Below are positions 39,665 to 49,091 of a stretch of 64,000 nucleotides of DNA, one piece after another (the stretch's first letter is position 1; every line of letters begins with the position of its first letter). The position numbers were made by a program, and so were the translations under genes. The notes under the pieces are model-generated. The model did not search any database. It was not told the DNA's origin and saw only the letters and a program-made list of their open reading frames with translations. This DNA comes from Chlorobiota bacterium (lineage in GTDB: Bacteria > Bacteroidota > Ignavibacteria > OLB7), in NCBI GenBank assembly GCA_016700335.1, contig CP065014.1, positions 3,088,896 through 3,152,895 on the forward strand, given 5' to 3'.

Positions 39665-40540
39665 ATGACAAAATTCTTCCTACTAATTTTTGTGACAGTT
39701 TCTTACACCCAAACTTTTGGACAAACTGACCTTCGACAAAAAATTGAGCAAATTATATCAACAAAAAAAGCCGATGTTGGAGTTTCAATCTTGAATTTAG
39801 AAAATGGGGACACTTTGAGCTTTAATGGAAACAAACACTATCCAATGATTAGTGCTTTTAAATTTCATATTGCTCTAACTGTTTTGGATAAAGTTGATAA
39901 AGGAGAACTTTCATTAAACCAAAAACTTTTTATCAAAAAAAGTGAATTACTAGAAAATACTTGGAGTCCATTCAGAGAGAAATATCCAAACGGAGATGTT
40001 TCAATTACTCTCAAAGAGGCTTTACAATGGACAATTTCGGTAAGTGACAATAATTTATGTGATATATTAATTCGACTAGTTGGAGGTGTTAAAACAGTTG
40101 ACAAATTTATAAACAGTGCTGATTTCATAATTAAAAATGACGAAGAAGGAATGCACCAAAATTGGGACGCACAATTTTTGAACACAACGACACCGAACTT
40201 TTCGAATCAACTATTAAAACGTTTTCTTGAAAACAAACTATTGACAAAGAAATCTACAAAATTTCTATATAAAACAATGGTATCAACTTCGGTTGGACAA
40301 AATAGAATTAAAGCAAAATTACCGACAAATACTGAGGTTGCTCATAGAACAGGTAGTTCTTTTACAAACGATGCAGGACTAACAGGAGCAATAAATGATA
40401 TTGGAATTGTGAAACTTCCTAATGGGAAGTATCTTATTATTTCAATCTTTGTTCATAACACGACCGAAAAATTTAAAGATGGAGAGGAAATAATCGCAGA
40501 CATAACTAAAGCAACTTGGGACAACTACACGACAAAATAA
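39665..40540 (+). CDS. Class A beta-lactamase, subclass A2-like
   Basis: A signal peptide (about residues 1-19) precedes the serine beta-lactamase motifs: S63-A-F-K66 (catalytic Ser and Lys), S127-D-N129, a Glu-containing omega-type segment EEGMHQNWDAQ (160-170) and R228-T-G-S in place of K-T-G. The context AHRTGSSFTND...NDIGIVKLPNGKYLII is like VEB/PER/CfxA-type enzymes of Bacteroidota. It would hydrolyse penicillins or cephalosporins in the periplasm. It is alone in cassette 39608-40673, 57 bp after the R' of attC-A. Spectrum cannot be read from sequence. Arg for Lys at the KTG motif deserves note. Confidence 0.9.
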   Translation: MTKFFLLIFVTVSYTQTFGQTDLRQKIEQIISTKKADVGVSILNLENGDTLSFNGNKHYPMISAFKFHIALTVLDKVDKGELSLNQKLFIKKSELLENTWSPFREKYPNGDVSITLKEALQWTISVSDNNLCDILIRLVGGVKTVDKFINSADFIIKNDEEGMHQNWDAQFLNTTTPNFSNQLLKRFLENKLLTKKSTKFLYKTMVSTSVGQNRIKAKLPTNTEVAHRTGSSFTNDAGLTGAINDIGIVKLPNGKYLIISIFVHNTTEKFKDGEEIIADITKATWDNYTTK

Positions 40541-40547
40541 AAACTGC

Positions 40548-40679
40548 CACCAACATCGGTTTGGCAATATGGCGGCTGACATAATTCTAATGAACATTTG
40601 TACAAAAACAAACATTTGGAACTTTTATGAACTTCAGTGCTAAATATCCGCCACATCGCCAAGCCGAGAACCGTTATAT
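40548..40679 (+). repeat. attC-B cassette recombination site (132 bp)
   Basis: R'' CACCAAC (40548-40554) and R' GTTATAT (40673-40679). Arms are 40555-40575 (ATCGGTTTGGCAATATGGCG) and 40648-40672. TGCCACCAAC at R'' is the exact complement of GTTGGTGGCA at the start of the same beta-lactamase cassette. Confidence 0.9.
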
Positions 40680-40719
40680 GCCATTTTAAGACGACACACA
40701 GACAACCCAAAATAATGAC

Positions 40720-40727
40720 TAAATTTG
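40720..40727 (+). promoter_or_regulatory. Bacteroidota-type -7 promoter element (TAAATTTG)
   Basis: TAAATTTG matches the TAnnTTTG consensus and ends four bases before the methylase ATG at 40732, so transcription would start at or next to the start codon (a leaderless message). This gives the cassette its own promoter. No clear -33 TTG box is visible. Confidence 0.45.
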
Positions 40728-40731
40728 TAAA

Positions 40732-41797
40732 ATGACAGAAGACTTTGAAATAAATGAATACATTGAATCGGAAGACAAACTGCCTCTATTTTTAACAGGG
40801 GACAGTTTAATAGTCTTAAAATCATTCCCATCAAATTCAATTGACTGTATAATAACTAGTCCACCATATTGGGGACAAAGAGATTATTCAAATGGCGGAA
40901 TTGGACTTGAAGACAAGCCCGAAATATTTATTGAAAACCTACTTGAAATTATAAAAGAATTGTATCGTGTAGTTAAGCCAACGGGTTCATTTTGGCTTAA
41001 CATTGGCGACACTTATGGCAATAAATCACTTCAAGGAATTCCTTGGCGAGTAGCCATTAAAATGATGGACGAGCAAAAATGGATTTTAAGGAATAGTATT
41101 ATTTGGAATAAACATAAAGGTGGACTTCACAGCAGTAATGACAGATTAAGAAATGTACACGAAAACTTCTTCCATTTTGTTAAGAAAGCAAAAGGTTATT
41201 ATTACGATGCCAATTCAATAAGAACAAAACCAAGAGAAGCATCAGTAAAAAATGGTTCTGTTGTTTCTGCAACAGGCGTAACAGGAATAAGGTATAAAAG
41301 ACAAATTGAATTATCAACTTCTCTTTCTGAAATAGAAAAGGCAAATGCATTAGCACAATTAAATAAAGTATTGGAAAAGAATTAGTCAAGGTGAAATCTC
41401 TGACTTTAGGATGATAATTAGAAATCAACAAAGAACAACACATTCCGACTCTGCCAATGTATCAGGACGAGCAAAGGAACTAAATGAAAAAGGTTTTTAT
41501 TTTTTAATGTACAATCCCAATGGAACACTGCCTTGTGATGTTTGGGATATTATACCCGAAGACACACAAAAAAGGGAAAAACACTTTGCAGCATTTCCAG
41601 AAGACTTATGTAGAATTCCTATAATGGCAACTTGTCCGAATGACGGAATTGTACTTGACCCATTTTGTGGAACAGGAACAGCAAATAAAGTAGCTCTTCA
41701 TTTCAATAGAAAATCTATTGGAATTGATTTATCACAAGAATATATTGAATTAGCTCAAAACAGAATAGGCATTTATGAACTCAACGAAACTCTCTGA
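40732..41797 (+). CDS. Beta-class DNA methyltransferase (N4-cytosine/N6-adenine), one frameshift
   Basis: Motif IV TSPPYWGQRDY (about residue 40) comes before motif I DPFCGTGTANKVAL near the C-terminus, the order of beta-class amino-methylases; SPPYW is typical of N4-cytosine enzymes. The frame breaks near 41376 where one extra A gives a stop after VLEKN; removing it yields KISQGEISDFRMIIRNQQRTTHSDSANVSGRAKE, which joins the second frame. Total about 355 residues, normal for the class. It overlaps the NotI-like gene by 23 bp and should protect DNA from that enzyme. Confidence 0.85.
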
Positions 41798-42620
41798 ACT
41801 TTTTACAATATCAACTAATGCTGAAGGGCAGAATTGGAATAATATTGTAACCAATCAACAATGTGCATTTCTAAACAGGAAGTGTATTAAATCAAGAAAA
41901 AGTCAACCTGAAATTTCAATCGGAACTTGTACAGTTAAGTACGGTAAAAACGATGTTATTATTTGTCCGCACAGACTTTTAGAAAATCGAAAAATATTTA
42001 TTGATTGCATTCATCTATTAACATTACACGAGCCAGGCAATGACTTGCACGTAATTTCCGAAGTTTCAATACCAGGCGGTAGTATTGACTATATATTGGT
42101 TTCAGCCAAAGACAATAAAGTAAAAGACTTTGTCGGTATTGAATTACAAACGCTTGATACCACAGGAACAGTTTGGCCAGAAAGACAACGGTTTTTAAAA
42201 TCACTAAATATTCCTGTTGCAGACAGCGATTCAGATTCAGGAAAACCTTATGGAATGAATTGGAAAATGACAGCAAAAACAATTCTTGTTCAACTTCATC
42301 ATAAGATTGAAACATTTGAGCATTTAAGCAAGCATTTAGTTCTTGTTGTCCAAGACTGTTTGTTAGACTATATGCAAAAAGAATTTTCTTTTTCTCACAT
42401 TTCAAAGACTGCAAAAATTGGAGATTCAATGCACTTTCATTCTTACCAACTAAAAGGCAAAGACAATGGCTACCATCTAAGTTTATATGAACGTATGAGT
42501 ACAGACAGTGCTGGAATATCTAAATGTATGGGTTTACAAGCGGAAGCCAATATTGAACTGGACATCATCTTAAAAACATTGGAATCAAAAATTAGCGTAA
42601 ATACTCTATTGAAAATTTGA
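41775..42620 (+). CDS. NotI-like type II restriction endonuclease
   Basis: The 281-residue protein has the N-terminal Cys-bearing region seen in the NotI family (QQCAFLNRKCIKSRKSQPEISIGTC and ICPHR), then the PD-(D/E)xK variant core GGSIDYILV...FVGIELQT, with D, E and Q placed as in NotI's Asp-Glu-Gln site. NotI cuts a GC-only 8-bp site; the specificity here is unknown. It follows and overlaps the methylase gene, the usual arrangement of a type II restriction-modification unit, and both lie in one integron cassette. Confidence 0.75.
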   Translation: MNSTKLSELFTISTNAEGQNWNNIVTNQQCAFLNRKCIKSRKSQPEISIGTCTVKYGKNDVIICPHRLLENRKIFIDCIHLLTLHEPGNDLHVISEVSIPGGSIDYILVSAKDNKVKDFVGIELQTLDTTGTVWPERQRFLKSLNIPVADSDSDSGKPYGMNWKMTAKTILVQLHHKIETFEHLSKHLVLVVQDCLLDYMQKEFSFSHISKTAKIGDSMHFHSYQLKGKDNGYHLSLYERMSTDSAGISKCMGLQAEANIELDIILKTLESKISVNTLLKI

Positions 42621-42639
42621 TGCGACAAAGAAAAACGGC

Positions 42640-42771
42640 ATATAACAGCACCTACAAGAAATTGGCGGTTCAGTGGTTTAATGAAGCTTTGTGCTTCGTA
42701 TCAAGTTCAGTGCTGGCAGACAGTTTTCGTCTCCGAAATCGCCAACTTCTTGTAGCTGCAAAACGTTATCA
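42640..42771 (+). repeat. attC-C cassette recombination site (132 bp)
   Basis: R'' ATATAAC (42640-42646), R' GTTATCA (42765-42771). The left arm CTACAAGAAATTGGCG and the right arm CGCCAACTTCTTGTAG differ at a single base. GGCATATAAC at R'' is the exact complement of GTTATATGCC at the start of its cassette. Confidence 0.9.
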
Positions 42772-42984
42772 GCAACCCTAAAACCCGACAGTGCGACCAT
42801 TAACCGACAGACATAAACCGACCGACAATGCAATTTTCGGCAAAGCCGTTTGGCTATCCCTTCGCAAAATAAAAAGAGCTGCAAAGCCACCCACAAGCCG
42901 ACCCGCTTTTGCAGCACATTTTATTTTGCCCTGCCGCACCCCTACTAACCGACAATTTTCAGCACAACCGACAGTATTTTTCCC

Positions 42985-42993
42985 TATATTTGC
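42985..42993 (+). promoter_or_regulatory. Bacteroidota-type -7 promoter element (TATATTTGC)
   Basis: This is a full match to TAnnTTTGC, ending three bases before the GTG at 42997, so the mRNA would be leaderless or nearly so. It is the likely promoter of the metal-efflux operon inside its cassette. Confidence 0.55.
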
Positions 42994-42996
42994 CCC

Positions 42997-43320
42997 GTGA
43001 AACAAGTTTTGACACTCATATTCAGTTTTTACATTTTGGCTTTGTCCTGTATGCCGTGCAGCGACAAGGACGACTGTAATTATATGAGTGTCGACCAATC
43101 AACATTTGCCACTACCGACCACTCAGACCACGAAAGCGACACCGAGAATTGCTCACCTTTTTGTATGTGTGCTTGCTGCGGACAATCTTGCAGTTTTACA
43201 CACTTTCAAGCCGACTTATCGCAAAATTTCCCGACAGTAGCCCAAAAGGTTAGTGCTTATAAGGCATTCTTTTCTTCCGAAGTATATTTTTCCATTTGGC
43301 AACCGCCAAAAATCAGTTAA
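42997..43320 (+). CDS. Small Cys/His-rich secreted protein, DUF6660-like
   Basis: From a GTG start the 107 residues begin with a signal peptide with a possible lipobox (ILALSCMPC), then a His/Asp/Cys-rich part (DHSDHESDTENCSPFCMCACCGQSC) suited to metal binding. Proteins of this type (DUF6660) commonly stand before CusA/CzcA genes in Bacteroidota, as here. It may be a periplasmic metal sensor or chaperone; this is an inference from context. The GTG start is chosen because the hydrophobic leader begins there. Confidence 0.65.
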   Translation: MKQVLTLIFSFYILALSCMPCSDKDDCNYMSVDQSTFATTDHSDHESDTENCSPFCMCACCGQSCSFTHFQADLSQNFPTVAQKVSAYKAFFSSEVYFSIWQPPKIS

Positions 43321-43422
43321 TGAATTTCTGATGTTCCGCTTTCAGCGGAACAAAACAAAACTACTTGCAGTGCTAACGCACCGCAAGTAATCCTGTATTC
43401 ATTCATTAAACTGATAAAAAAA

Positions 43423-46400
43423 ATGTTAGACAAAATAATTGCGTTCAGCATAAAAAATAAATTCATCATTGCACTGATGACACTTGCACTCATTGTTTGG
43501 GGAGTGTGGAGTGCAACTAAACTGCCTATTGATGCAGTTCCCGACATCACCAACAATCAAGTGCAAATCATTACGGTTTGCCCAACCCTTGCAGGACAAG
43601 AGGTTGAACAGTTGGTAACTTACCCAATAGAACAAAGCATTGCCAACCTTCCCGACTTAGAAGAACTGCGGAGCATTTCCCGTTTCGGACTTTCGGTAAT
43701 TACCGTTGTGTTTGACGATAAAGTGGACATCTACTTTGCCCGACAACTGATTAACGAACGACTGAAAGAAGCGGAAACCAAAATCCCAAAAGGTGTTGGC
43801 ACACCCGAATTAGCACCTGTTAGCACAGGTTTGGGCGAAGTATATCAATACATCATTCACCCCAAAAAAGGTAGCGAAAGTAAATATACCGCAATGGATT
43901 TGCGAACAATGCAAGACTGGATTGTTGCCCGACAGCTTTACGGAACAGCAGGAATTGCAGAGGTAAACAGTTTTGGCGGACAAATGAAACAATATGAAGT
44001 TGCGGTAAATCCCGACCGACTTATTGCAATGGGAATAACCATTCCCGAAATTTTTGTTGCTTTAGAAAAGAACAACGAAAACACGGGTGGGGCATACATT
44101 GACAAAAAACCAAATGCTTATTTCATTCGTGGTGTGGGCTTAATCGGTTCGTTTGACGACATCAAAAACATTGTGGTAAAAACAAATCCTAACGGTATTC
44201 CTATTTTAATAAAAGATGTTGCCGAAGTGCAGTTTGGTAGTGCAGTCCGTTACGGTGCTATGACCTACAACGGTGAAGTAGATGCAGTAGGTGGAGTTGT
44301 AATGATGCTGAAAGGTGCGAATAGTGCCGATGTGGTTAGTCGTATCAAAGATAAAATGGCAACCATTCAAAAATCATTGCCTAAAGACATAGTAATAGAA
44401 CCTTTCTTAGATAGAACGGATTTAGTAAACAGAGCAATCAGCACCGTAGAAAAAAACGTGATTGAAGGTGCTTTAATAGTAATATTCGTATTGGTTTTAT
44501 TTCTTGGAAATCTTCGAGCAGGTTTGATTGTAGCTTCTGCCATTCCTTTATCAATGCTTTTTGCATTGGGCTTGATGAATGTATTTGGAGTAAGTGCAAA
44601 CCTTATGAGTTTGGGAGCAATTGACTTTGGTTTAATTGTGGACGGTGCAGTAATTATTGTAGAAGCCACTTTACACCATTTAGGTATGCGAAAAGCAATA
44701 GGCAAATTATCGCAACAAGAAATGGACGAGGAGGTTTTTCAATCTGCATCTAAGATTAGAAGCAGTGCAGCCTTTGGAGAAATCATTATTCTTATTGTTT
44801 ACATTCCTATCCTTACATTAGTTGGCATTGAAGGCAAAATGTTCAGCCCAATGGCTCAAACCGTTGGTTTCGCCATTTTTGGGGCATTGATTTTATCGCT
44901 TACATACATTCCAATGATGTGTGCAGCGTTTTTACCCAAAACCATTTCGCACAAACAGACACTTAGCGATAGAATGATGAATTTTTTTCAACGTATTTAT
45001 GCACCACTTTTAGAAAAAGCAATCCGTTTCAAAAAAATAATAGTGGGTGCAACCGTTGCAGTATTTGTTGTTTCCGTGTTTCTTTTTTCAAAAATGGGCG
45101 GTGAGTTTATCCCCACCTTACAGGAAGGCGACTTTGCTTTTCATTGCATATTACCACAAGGCACATCACTTTCGCAAAGTTTGGAAACTTCTATGCAAGC
45201 ATCCCGACTAATCAAAGAATTTGACGAAGTAAAAATGGTAGTAGGTAAAACAGGAAGTGCCGAAGTGCCAACCGACCCAATGCCACCAGAAGCCACCGAT
45301 ATGATGATAATTTTAAAATCGCCAAGCGAATGGAAAAGAGATATTTCTTATGATGAATTGGCAGAAGAAATAGAAAAAAAATTAAGCACTATCCCAGGCG
45401 TTTTCTTTGAAAAAAACCAACCCATACAAATGAGGTTCAACGAACTAATGACAGGTATTCGCCAAGATGTAGCCATAAAAATTTTCGGTGAAAATATGGA
45501 CACACTTTTAAACTATGCAAACAAGGTAAACGCAATTGTAGCAAGTGTAGAAGGAGCAACCGAACCAAGCGTTGAACGAGTTGCAGGATTGCCGCAAATC
45601 GTAATTAAATACAACCGTTCTCAAATTGCCAATTATGGTTTAAACATTGAGGACATCAATCACATTGTAAGCACCGCCTTTGCAGGTGGCAATGCAGGAG
45701 TTGTTTTTGAAAACGAACGCAAATTTGATTTAGTGGTTAGGCTTGACAGCACACACCGAAACAACATTGACGATGTAAGTCATTTATATATCCCAACTAC
45801 CAACGGAACACAAATTCCACTTTCACAAGTTGCCGAAATAAAAATGGAATTAGGTCCTGCACAAATAAGCCGAGAAGATGGTAAACGTAGAATAGTTGTG
45901 GGTTTCAATATCAAAGGAAGAGATGTAGCAAGTGTTGTAAGCGACATTCAAAAAGAGCTGAATGAAAAAGTAAAATTGCCCGAAGGATATTATTACACCT
46001 ATGGAGGAACATTTGAAAATTTGCAAGCAGCAAGCAAACGCCTGATGATTGCATTACCCGTGGCATTGGCACTTATTTTTATGTTACTCTATTTCACGTT
46101 TAGTTCAGTAAAGCAAGCAGCCTTAATTTATACCGCTATTCCAATGAGTGCAATAGGTGGGGTTTTCGCTTTACTCATTCGTGATATGCCTTTTAGTATT
46201 TCGGCAGGTATTGGTTTTATTGCCCTGTTCGGTGTAGCAGTCTTAAACGGCATTGTGCTGATTGGAACTTTCAACCAATTGGAAAAAGACGGAATGACTG
46301 ACATTCTACAACGCATAAAGGAAGGAACAAAAATTCGTCTGCGACCCGTGTTAATGACCGCCACAGTTGCATCCTTAGGATTTTTGCCAATGGCACTTTC

Positions 46401-47784
46401 TCACGGTGCAGGGGCAGAAGTTCAAAAACCTTTGGCAACCGTTGTAATCGGAGGATTGATTACCGCAACTTTCCTTACACTTTTTGTTTTGCCTTTGCTG
46501 TATGTTATATTTTCATCTAAAAGAAAAAGAAAAATCAATATTTCAACGGCAAGCATTTTAGTTTTTGCCTTGCTTTCTTTTAATGTTGCCAATGCACAAT
46601 CACCAACAACAAAGGGTATTTCCGTTGATGATGCTATAACCACAGCATTGAAAAATAATTTGGAATTGCAATCGAAACAATTCAATGTGCAATCTTCCAC
46701 CATCTTGAAAAAATCAGTGTTTGAATTGCCTAAAACAAATGTCAATTTCCAGTTTGGGCAATACAATAGCATCAATCAGGACAAGGCATTTCAAGTTTCG
46801 CAAAGTATTCCGTTCCCTACTTATTATACTGCAAAATCAGGCTTGTATAAAGCCGAATTGCAAAGTAGTGAATTGCAACAACAAGCCACTGCCAACGAAA
46901 TAAAAGCACAGGTGCAATACTGGTTTTATCAGTTGCAGTATTTGCAAACGACCAATAAGCAATTGCAATCTTTAGACAGTTTGTATAACGATTTTGTGAG
47001 TGCTGCCACCTTACGATACAAAACAGGCGAAACAAATTTATTGGAAAAAACCACAGCCGAAACAAAGCGAGGACAACTTTCTCTTTTGCTTAAACAAAAC
47101 GAAACCGATTATACCACGGCTTACAATTCGTTGAAAACGCTAATGAATACAAGCGAAGATTTTGCAATTAATGATAGCGAAAATTTTCAACCGCTTGCAA
47201 TTTCCAATTCGTTGGACACAACACTTATAACAAATAACCCATCGTTAAAGTTGCTGTATCAGCAAGCGGTAATTGCCGAGCAAAATAAGAAAGTCGAAAC
47301 TGCATCCACTTTACCCGATTTTAATGTCGGCTATTTCAACCAGTCCCTAATCGGAGTGCAAAGCATCAATGGAGCAGATGTAAATTTTGACGGTAGCAAA
47401 CGCTTTCAGGGTTTTAATGTAGGTATCAGTATTCCTATTACATTTTTCAGCAACGCTTCAAAAATAAAATCGCTTGACTATAAACAACAGGCATTGCAAA
47501 AAGAAGCCGACAACGGAAAACTGATTTTACAAACCCAATTGCAAAATGCTTTTCAGCAATACAATCAAAATTTGTCGCAATACAACTACTACAAATCAAC
47601 TGCCTTGCCTAATGCCGAAATAATTATCAGCACCGCAAAAGTGGGTTTTAAAAGTGGCGACATTGGTTACATTGAGTATTTACAAGCATTGCAAACCGCT
47701 ACCGATGTGCAGTTAAATTATCTGCAATCCATCAATCAAATCAATCAATCCATCATCAACATTAATTTCTTAATCAACAAATAA
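43423..47784 (+). CDS. CusA/CzcA heavy-metal RND pump fused to TolC/CzcC-like outer-membrane part
   Basis: Residues 1 to about 1035 are an RND heavy-metal pump: an N-terminal transmembrane helix (IALMTLALIVWGVWS), GVWSATKLPIDAVPDITNNQVQI, the TM4 region with GAIDFGLIVDGAVIIVE (Asp and Glu of the proton relay), GGEFIPTLQEGDFAF, and VLMTATVASLGFLPMAL. After a membrane exit (LLYVIFSSKRKRK) comes a second signal-like stretch (ILVFALLSFNVANAQ) and an outer-membrane-factor domain of about 400 residues with TolC repeats (ETNLLEKTTAETKRGQLSLLL, QNAFQQYNQNLSQYNYYKSTALPNAE). Pump/OMF fusions of 1450 residues occur in Bacteroidota. It probably exports Cu/Ag or Zn/Co/Cd with the adaptor that follows 11 bp downstream. 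Confidence 0.92.
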   Translation: MLDKIIAFSIKNKFIIALMTLALIVWGVWSATKLPIDAVPDITNNQVQIITVCPTLAGQEVEQLVTYPIEQSIANLPDLEELRSISRFGLSVITVVFDDKVDIYFARQLINERLKEAETKIPKGVGTPELAPVSTGLGEVYQYIIHPKKGSESKYTAMDLRTMQDWIVARQLYGTAGIAEVNSFGGQMKQYEVAVNPDRLIAMGITIPEIFVALEKNNENTGGAYIDKKPNAYFIRGVGLIGSFDDIKNIVVKTNPNGIPILIKDVAEVQFGSAVRYGAMTYNGEVDAVGGVVMMLKGANSADVVSRIKDKMATIQKSLPKDIVIEPFLDRTDLVNRAISTVEKNVIEGALIVIFVLVLFLGNLRAGLIVASAIPLSMLFALGLMNVFGVSANLMSLGAIDFGLIVDGAVIIVEATLHHLGMRKAIGKLSQQEMDEEVFQSASKIRSSAAFGEIIILIVYIPILTLVGIEGKMFSPMAQTVGFAIFGALILSLTYIPMMCAAFLPKTISHKQTLSDRMMNFFQRIYAPLLEKAIRFKKIIVGATVAVFVVSVFLFSKMGGEFIPTLQEGDFAFHCILPQGTSLSQSLETSMQASRLIKEFDEVKMVVGKTGSAEVPTDPMPPEATDMMIILKSPSEWKRDISYDELAEEIEKKLSTIPGVFFEKNQPIQMRFNELMTGIRQDVAIKIFGENMDTLLNYANKVNAIVASVEGATEPSVERVAGLPQIVIKYNRSQIANYGLNIEDINHIVSTAFAGGNAGVVFENERKFDLVVRLDSTHRNNIDDVSHLYIPTTNGTQIPLSQVAEIKMELGPAQISREDGKRRIVVGFNIKGRDVASVVSDIQKELNEKVKLPEGYYYTYGGTFENLQAASKRLMIALPVALALIFMLLYFTFSSVKQAALIYTAIPMSAIGGVFALLIRDMPFSISAGIGFIALFGVAVLNGIVLIGTFNQLEKDGMTDILQRIKEGTKIRLRPVLMTATVASLGFLPMALSHGAGAEVQKPLATVVIGGLITATFLTLFVLPLLYVIFSSKRKRKINISTASILVFALLSFNVANAQSPTTKGISVDDAITTALKNNLELQSKQFNVQSSTILKKSVFELPKTNVNFQFGQYNSINQDKAFQVSQSIPFPTYYTAKSGLYKAELQSSELQQQATANEIKAQVQYWFYQLQYLQTTNKQLQSLDSLYNDFVSAATLRYKTGETNLLEKTTAETKRGQLSLLLKQNETDYTTAYNSLKTLMNTSEDFAINDSENFQPLAISNSLDTTLITNNPSLKLLYQQAVIAEQNKKVETASTLPDFNVGYFNQSLIGVQSINGADVNFDGSKRFQGFNVGISIPITFFSNASKIKSLDYKQQALQKEADNGKLILQTQLQNAFQQYNQNLSQYNYYKSTALPNAEIIISTAKVGFKSGDIGYIEYLQALQTATDVQLNYLQSINQINQSIININFLINK

Positions 47785-47795
47785 ATTTTAGAAAA

Positions 47796-49070
47796 ATGAA
47801 AAACATAATCTTCATAGCAGCCCTTGCAATATCAATAGTATTTGCAGCCTGCAACAGCAATAAAACAGAAACTCACGGAGATGAAACCGAACACCACGAT
47901 GAACACGAAAACTCCAACACGGCTACACTTACAGCCGAACAAATGAAATCCATAAAAATTGAATTGGGAAGCATTGAGAAAAAACAACTTACCGCCTCAC
48001 TCAAAGCCAATGGAATTTTAAAAGTGCCAAATCAAAACAAGGCAAATGCAACCGCTTCACTTGGTGGAGTTATCAAATCCATTTTAGTGCAAACTGGAAA
48101 TACGGTAAGCAAAGGACAAATAATTGCAACCATTTCAAACAATACTTTTATCACAATGCAAGAGGAATTTTTAAGCGTTTCTTCAAAAACGGAGTTAGCC
48201 CAATTGGAATTTGCCCGACAAAAAGAATTGCAACAAGGCAACGCAGGAGCATTGAAAAATTTACAAACAGCCGATGCAGAACTAAAAACTTTAAAGGCAC
48301 GAAAAGCAAGTTTGCAAAAGCAATTAGAACTTATTGGAATTAACACCAAATCACTCACAAGCGAAAACATCCAATCCGTTGCAAACATCACCAGTCCAAT
48401 AAACGGCACAATAAGCAATGTAATGGTAAACATCGGCAGCTATGTAGATGCAAACAATCCTATTGCCGAAATAGTGGACAACAGCCAACTACATTTGGAT
48501 TTGTATGTGTATGAAAAGGATTTACAAAAACTAAAAGTTGGGCAAACCATACATTTTACACTTACCAACAATCCTGGGAAAGAATACGATGCCGATGTTT
48601 ATGCCATAAACAACACCTTTGAACAAAACACCAAAGCCATTTCAGTTCACGCAATGGTAAAAGGAAACAAGCAAGGATTGATTGACGGAATGAGCATAAC
48701 TGCATTGGTAAGTTTAGAAAATGCCACCGTTGATGCCGTGCCTACCAACGCCATTGTAAACCACGAAGGGCAGGACTATATTTTTATTGTTACCGATGCT
48801 CATAGCGAAGAAGAACACCACAGCGAAACCGAAACAGCCGAACACAAACACGATGAAAGCGGACATCAGCATAGCGAAAAAGAAGAACCCGAACACAAGG
48901 AAGAAGGAACAACTTTTGAAAAAATTCCAATTCGTAAAGGCACTACCGATGTAGGTTACAGTGAAATTACTTTGCTCAAAGAAATTCCTGCCAACAGCAA
49001 AGTAGTTGTGAATGGAGCATTTTTCATTTTGGCTAAAATGAACAACAAAGGCGAAGCACATCAACATTAA
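47796..49070 (+). CDS. RND efflux periplasmic adaptor, CzcB/CusB type, His-rich
   Basis: A lipoprotein signal (IVFAACNSN, Cys at about 19) anchors the adaptor. A His-rich stretch follows (ETHGDETEHHDEHEN), then the lipoyl/barrel-hairpin core: SLGGVIKSILVQTGNTVSKGQIIATI, a coiled-coil hairpin (EFARQKELQQGNAGALKNLQTADAE), and INGTISNVMVNIGSYV. A second His-rich insert (EEEHHSETETAEHKHDESGHQHSEKEEPEHKEE, about 345-377 in the sequence) resembles metal-trapping loops. It would link the pump to its outer-membrane part and collect metal ions in the periplasm. It is in the operon with the pump. Confidence 0.9.
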   Translation: MKNIIFIAALAISIVFAACNSNKTETHGDETEHHDEHENSNTATLTAEQMKSIKIELGSIEKKQLTASLKANGILKVPNQNKANATASLGGVIKSILVQTGNTVSKGQIIATISNNTFITMQEEFLSVSSKTELAQLEFARQKELQQGNAGALKNLQTADAELKTLKARKASLQKQLELIGINTKSLTSENIQSVANITSPINGTISNVMVNIGSYVDANNPIAEIVDNSQLHLDLYVYEKDLQKLKVGQTIHFTLTNNPGKEYDADVYAINNTFEQNTKAISVHAMVKGNKQGLIDGMSITALVSLENATVDAVPTNAIVNHEGQDYIFIVTDAHSEEEHHSETETAEHKHDESGHQHSEKEEPEHKEEGTTFEKIPIRKGTTDVGYSEITLLKEIPANSKVVVNGAFFILAKMNNKGEAHQH

Positions 49071-49091
49071 TAACATTAATTATTTCAAACA

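Noticed and set aside
42791..43000. ORFs upstream of the DUF6660-like gene
   Set aside because: They have no signal or family features and run across the promoter motif; more likely non-coding cassette leader.
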